A DNA stretch of 33,720 nucleotides from Kofleriaceae bacterium (GTDB taxonomy: Bacteria; Myxococcota_A; Polyangia; Haliangiales; Haliangiaceae), in contig JAGPCO010000083.1 in NCBI GenBank assembly GCA_018058095.1, positions 1 to 33,720 of the forward strand. Reading direction: 5' to 3'. Position 1 is the first letter of the stretch; each line of letters opens with the position of its first letter. Both the position numbers and the translations under genes were made by a program. The notes beneath the pieces are model-generated. The model saw only the letters and a list, made by a program, of their open reading frames with translations. It searched no databases and was not told where the DNA came from. This document shows, one piece after another, positions 32,328 to 33,720 of the stretch.

Positions 32328-33720
32328 GCGCCTGGACCGAGACCACGACGATCGGGACGCTGCGCAGCGAGGACGTCGCGCGGGCCGGCGTGGTGTTCCG
32401 GTACCAGCACTACCTGTACCGCACCACCGGCCGGGCCATCGCCCAGGGCGGCATGGGCGCGGTGGTCGAGCTCGAGCGCGTGCGCGACGGTCACGACGAG
32501 GCCGAGCGAGTGGTCGGCAAGACCTTCCACGCCCAGTACCTCAACCAGCTGCGCACCGACGACGTGACCCGGCGTGATCACCACGCCAACCTGGCGGCGA
32601 TGGCGCGGATCGCCGCGCTCGATCACCCCAACATCCTGCCGACCTACGTGTCGGCGCCGATCGCCGACAACTACCTGTTCGTCACCCCGCTGATGGGCGT
32701 GACGCTGCTGGAGGCGGTCAACAAGCACCGGCTGACGCCGCGGGCCCGGACCAAGCTGCTCATCCAGGCGCTCGACGGCCTGCAGCACATGCACGAGGCC
32801 CGGCTGCTGCACCGCGACTTCACGCTGCGCAACATCCTGCTCGACGACGGCGCTCACGTCGCCTACCTGTTCGACTTCGACCTGGCGGTGTCGCTCGACG
32901 ACGTCGGCCCGACCACCTACCGCACCTACTACAAGGGCCGGCTGTTCGGCTCGCCCGGCTGGTCGGTCGCGCCGGAGACGGTCGACCCATCGCTGCTCGA
33001 CTCGCCGCTGTCGATGTCGGTCGACGTCTACGCCATCGGCGGCGCGCTGCACGGCCTGTTCACCGACCAGCTGCTGTACGGGCCGGCCGACGATCTGTGG
33101 GCCCTGGTCAACCGCATCGGCGAGGGCGTCGTCCACGCCGGCGTCAGCACGGTGCACTACCCCGACAGCGTGCCGATGGTGCTGCGGCCGATCATCGAGG
33201 GCTGCCTCGAGCGCGACCCGGCGCTGCGCTACCGCGGGGTGGCGGCGGTGGTGGCCGACCTGCGCGCGGCGCTGCGTGACCTCGAGGACGACGAGAAGGC
33301 GCGTAGCCGGCGCTCGACCCGCGAGATCTCGGTGGTCAGCAAGGCCGAGCTGGTGGCCGAGGTGTCGGCCAAGGCGCCCGACCCGACCATCACCCCGGCG
33401 CTGATCGACCGGGCCGAGACCGCCGTCGCGTCGTGGGGCTACGTGCTCGAGCGCAGCCTGGGCCGGGTCAAGGGCCACCCGATCTTCCTCGCGCTGCCAC
33501 GGCCCGACCTGGTCGCCGCCGGCAAGTTCCCCGACGCCAACACCTTCCCCAAGCTGGTCACGGTGATCGACCTGACCCAGGTCGATCACCGTGACCAGCT
33601 TGGGGAAGGCGTTGGCGTCGGGGAACTTGCCGGCGCCGACCAGCCCCGAGCCGCAGCCCAGATCGAGCGCGCGACCGAACCGCGCCGCCCCGACCGCGGC
33701 CAGCGCCTCGGTCAGGAGGC
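32324..33720 (+). CDS. Ser/Thr kinase-like protein with DFD motif, 3' end disrupted
   Basis: The frame is open to the window end (465 codons), but only about 418 residues look authentic. Kinase domain about 25-320: P-loop AIAQGGMGAVV (38-48), lysine K66 in VVGKTF, HRDFTLRN (163-170; Asp165 and Asn170 kept, the usual Lys replaced), DFD (184-186) in place of DFG, and GSPGWSVAPE (209-218). A second domain (about 335-418), unknown to me, ends in GKFPDANTFPKLVTVIDL. At 33575 the frame enters an inverted copy of its own last 66 bp, so the rest is nonsense. ATG 32324 is preferred; an in-frame ATG at 32192 would add a Cys-rich stretch but with rare codons such as TTA. No membrane helix is seen. Confidence 0.82.
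   Translation, partial: MSAWTETTTIGTLRSEDVARAGVVFRYQHYLYRTTGRAIAQGGMGAVVELERVRDGHDEAERVVGKTFHAQYLNQLRTDDVTRRDHHANLAAMARIAALDHPNILPTYVSAPIADNYLFVTPLMGVTLLEAVNKHRLTPRARTKLLIQALDGLQHMHEARLLHRDFTLRNILLDDGAHVAYLFDFDLAVSLDDVGPTTYRTYYKGRLFGSPGWSVAPETVDPSLLDSPLSMSVDVYAIGGALHGLFTDQLLYGPADDLWALVNRIGEGVVHAGVSTVHYPDSVPMVLRPIIEGCLERDPALRYRGVAAVVADLRAALRDLEDDEKARSRRSTREISVVSKAELVAEVSAKAPDPTITPALIDRAETAVASWGYVLERSLGRVKGHPIFLALPRPDLVAAGKFPDANTFPKLVTVIDLTQVDHRDQLGEGVGVGELAGADQPRAAAQIERATEPRRPDRGQRLGQE
33509..33643. repeat. 66-bp near-perfect inverted repeat, probable junction
   Basis: Left arm 33509-33574 and right arm 33578-33643 are reverse complements except for two mismatches (33516/33636 and 33542/33610), separated by ACC. 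Both arms code the same frame of the kinase tail (LVxAGKFPDANxFPKLVTVIDL) on opposite strands. Beyond the arms the sequences differ. It may be an assembly or amplification chimera, or a real inverted duplication. Confidence 0.9.
33635..33720 (-). pseudogene. Fragment of a SAM-dependent methyltransferase gene
   Basis: Entering from beyond the window on the minus strand, 29 codons read ...LLTEALAAVGAARFGRALDLGCGSGLVG..., a textbook motif I (LDLGCGSG) of class I methyltransferases. At about 33643-33635 the frame passes into the kinase-tail copy of the inverted repeat and loses methyltransferase character. Only this fragment can be assigned. It is listed as broken because the join is out of context, which could equally be an assembly fault. 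Confidence 0.55.

Noticed and set aside
32258-33589. 443-codon minus-strand frame opposite the last kinase
   Set aside because: It is antisense to the kinase and starts inside the inverted repeat. No family motifs.

Overview
The window is very GC-rich DNA with almost every codon ending in G or C. It comes from a delta-proteobacterium of the myxobacterial kind (Myxococcota; a Polyangia- or Kofleriaceae-like member fits). This is inferred from content: three Ser/Thr protein kinases, a hybrid histidine kinase, many small Cys-rich lipoproteins, a MYXO-CTERM-like sorting signal, an AgmX/PglI C-terminal domain, histone-H1-like Lys/Ala tails, and EGF/GON domains. There is no rRNA gene to place it more exactly. 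I see no CRISPR array, transposase or integrase, and the region looks like ordinary chromosome.

Layout. (1) 175-7292, all minus strand: small conserved protein plus serC; outer-membrane protein plus zinc-ribbon Ser/Thr kinase; H1-like DNA-binding protein; pcnB-type poly(A) polymerase coupled to a SAM methyltransferase. (2) 7463-11828, plus: overlapping operon of membrane-anchored Ser/Thr kinase, TPR protein and beta-helix lipoprotein. (3) 11868-17094, minus: PhnA-like zinc ribbon, hybrid histidine kinase, and a PrsW-family membrane protease coupled to an HtrA-like serine protease. (4) 17256-22852, mixed strands: HTH-EIIA fusion regulator, several unknown envelope or lipoproteins, and an NlpC/P60-like secreted protein. 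(5) 22876-27703, minus: phoU and a 1330-residue protein that looks like two lipoproteins joined by an internal MYXO-CTERM-like signal. (6) 27906-28205: tRNA-Arg and tRNA-Lys with a near-consensus promoter and a terminator. (7) 28233-32104, minus: EGF+GON lipoprotein, AgmX-type lipoprotein and the ctaM-ctaB-ctaA heme A cluster. (8) 32277-33720, plus: a kinase with an altered DFG motif whose 3' part runs into a 66-bp inverted repeat, where a minus-strand methyltransferase fragment begins.

Themes. Envelope and signalling functions dominate. Heme O/A synthesis (ctaB, ctaA) with DUF420/CtaM serves cytochrome oxidase assembly. PrsW plus HtrA-like protease looks like an envelope proteolysis pair. 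Many first genes have a -10-like hexamer only 6-12 nt before the start codon, suggesting widespread leaderless or near-leaderless transcription. An intergenic repeat family (CTAGCAG head, GCA-loop hairpin, GTGCCC hexamers) recurs at three loci plus two weaker ones, often supplying the stop codon of the gene before it. The last ~200 bp should be treated with caution as a possible assembly junction.
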